Below the pieces are notes generated by a model that saw only the letters and a program-made list of their open reading frames with translations, searched no databases and had not been told where the DNA came from. From assembly GCF_009883055.1 (NCBI RefSeq), contig NZ_WWVR01000068.1:1-5454 (forward strand): a stretch of 5,454 nt of DNA, given 5' to 3'. A program made the position numbers and the translations under genes. Shown here one piece after another: positions 4,529 to 5,454 of this stretch. Position 1 is the stretch's first letter, and the number at the start of each line of letters is the position of its first letter. This DNA comes from Blautia sp. BIOML-A1 (lineage in GTDB: Bacteria; Bacillota; Clostridia; Lachnospirales; Lachnospiraceae).

Positions 4529-5454
4529 GACAATCGGCACATGCAGATATATTTATAATTTCTACCTGTTTCATAATAAAGAACGTTATGATGCCGGTGA
4601 AAGATTTATGAGTGGCAAGTCGTTCAGTGTATGGCTGAACAATGAATACCTTCCAGGGCATCCGGAATATTCCTGGATCAGAGAAGTCAGTTCCAAATCG
4701 GTAAAGAATGCAATTGAAAATGCCTGTACCGCTTTTTCAAGATTTTTTCATCATCAGAGCAGTTTCCCAAGATATAAGAAAAAAGGAAGATCTGATGTAA
4801 AAATGTATTTTGTAAAGAACAATCCCAAAGACTGTCTCTGTGAACGTCACAGGATCAAGATCCCAACACTTGGCTGGGTAAGGCTGAAAGAAAAAGGTTA
4901 CATCCCGGCCTCTAAGGATGGATATGTGATCCGAAGCGGGGCAGTTTCCATGAAAGCAGGAAGATATTATGTGTCTGTACTTGTCGATATACCTGCTCCG
5001 GAAGCAGATGGAGATTTCACTGATGGGATCGGAATCGATCTGGGTCTGAAAGACTTTGCAGTTGTGTCAAATGGAACTGTATACAGAAATATCAATAAAA
5101 CAGCACGGATCAGAAAACTTGAGAAACAATTAAGACGGGCACAGCGAAAGCTTTCCCGTAAATATGAGAACTTAAAGAAAGGAGAATCCACTCAAAGAGC
5201 AAATATATGCAAACAAAAGCTTAAGGTACAGAAACTTCATCACCGGATAGAAAATATCCGTACAGACCATATCAATAAGATAATATCTGAGATAGTGAAA
5301 ACCAAGCCGTCTCATATAACGATTGAAGATCTGAACGTATCCGGGATGATGAAGAACCGGTATCTCTCAAAAGCAGTTGCGTCCCAGAAATTCTATGAAT
5401 TCCGGACAAGATTGAAAGCAAAATGTGCTGAATATGGAATCGAACTGCGGGTAG
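4458..5454 (+). CDS. tnpB: RNA-guided nuclease TnpB of the IS607 element (3' end outside window)
   Basis: The frame is open from ATG 4458 to the last base, giving 332 residues. TnpB proteins are RNA-guided DNA nucleases, relatives of Cas12, that cut the empty donor site and favour retention of the element. The N-terminus (MRRLLKSFKTEINPTEEQ, then GTCRYIYNFYL) matches the usual TnpB start. The central part holds an F-P-R-Y-K-K-K-G motif and a beta region (VSMKAGRYYVSVLVD). The RuvC-I motif GIDLGLKDFAV places the catalytic Asp at 194. A basic helical region (about 220-270) follows, then RuvC-II TIEDLNVSGM with Glu290. The spacing agrees with characterised TnpB. The third Asp (DRD motif), the zinc ribbon and the guide RNA should lie beyond 5454. 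The start overlaps tnpA by 71 bp; AAAAGG directly abuts the ATG, too close for a normal ribosome site, so translational coupling is likely. TTG 4467 is a less likely alternative start. Confidence 0.92.
   Translation, partial: MRRLLKSFKTEINPTEEQKIKIHKTIGTCRYIYNFYLFHNKERYDAGERFMSGKSFSVWLNNEYLPGHPEYSWIREVSSKSVKNAIENACTAFSRFFHHQSSFPRYKKKGRSDVKMYFVKNNPKDCLCERHRIKIPTLGWVRLKEKGYIPASKDGYVIRSGAVSMKAGRYYVSVLVDIPAPEADGDFTDGIGIDLGLKDFAVVSNGTVYRNINKTARIRKLEKQLRRAQRKLSRKYENLKKGESTQRANICKQKLKVQKLHHRIENIRTDHINKIISEIVKTKPSHITIEDLNVSGMMKNRYLSKAVASQKFYEFRTRLKAKCAEYGIELRV

Larger units (their letters stand above)
3857..5454 (+). mobile_element. IS607-family transposon, left part (tnpA + tnpB)
   Basis: A serine transposase with an N-terminal MerR-like HTH followed by an overlapping tnpB is the diagnostic gene order of IS607-family elements. 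The coordinates given cover only the coding part inside the window. The left end lies somewhere in the AT-rich 3619-3856 region and cannot be placed, because this family makes no target-site duplication and lacks long terminal inverted repeats. The right end lies beyond 5454. No internal stop or frameshift is seen in either gene, so the element may be active or recently active. Confidence 0.85.

Noticed and set aside
4386..4661. 91-codon minus-strand frame across the tnpA/tnpB junction
   Set aside because: It is antisense to two overlapping, well-supported transposon genes and has no family pattern.
1..5454. CRISPR array, tRNA or rRNA genes
   Set aside because: No regularly spaced repeats of suitable length, cloverleaf pattern or conserved rRNA stretch were seen on either strand.

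Overview
The window looks like chromosomal DNA from a low-to-mid GC Gram-positive anaerobe, most likely a Clostridia/Lachnospiraceae gut bacterium. The grounds are strong Shine-Dalgarno sites (AGAGGG, AAGGAG, AAAGGAG, GGAGG), a secreted protein built from Ig-like and Cna_B-like domains, a HicB-fold protein beside an HTH regulator, and an IS607-type transposon. This placement comes from gene content and sequence style only; no rRNA or other phylogenetic marker is present.

Layout. (1) Bases 1-142 hold no supported gene but contain several inverted repeats that could fold as a structured mRNA leader. (2) 143-1621 (+) encodes a 492-residue secreted protein: signal peptide, long acidic linker, about three bacterial Ig-like (Big_2-type) repeats and a C-terminal Cna_B-like domain, with no LPxTG sorting signal. 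(3) 1622-1823 is a convergent intergenic region with a 19-bp-stem intrinsic terminator placed to serve both flanking genes, and a good promoter-like sequence just upstream of it. (4) 3618 down to 1824 (-) is a two-gene unit: a HicB-fold protein with no HicA toxin gene visible, then a 487-residue protein with an N-terminal helix-turn-helix. (5) 3619-3856 is an AT-rich divergent control region with a 7-bp inverted repeat, an extended -10 for the minus-strand unit, and 10-bp direct repeats around a candidate promoter facing the transposase. (6) 3857-5454 (+) is the left part of an IS607-family element: a complete serine transposase gene (tnpA) overlapping by 71 bp a tnpB gene that runs off the window end. 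The tnpB frame is open from 4458 to the last base and keeps the RuvC-I Asp and RuvC-II Glu.

How the parts relate. The secreted protein and the HicB/HTH pair are convergent and share a terminator. The HicB-like protein and the HTH protein are probably co-transcribed and could form a regulatory or toxin-antitoxin-like module; their function cannot be read from sequence. The IS607-type element has inserted, or lies, directly upstream of that pair, so the 238-bp divergent region probably holds both the hicB promoter and the left end of the transposon. The right end of the element, the TnpB zinc-ribbon and third catalytic Asp, and any guide (omega) RNA would lie beyond 5454.
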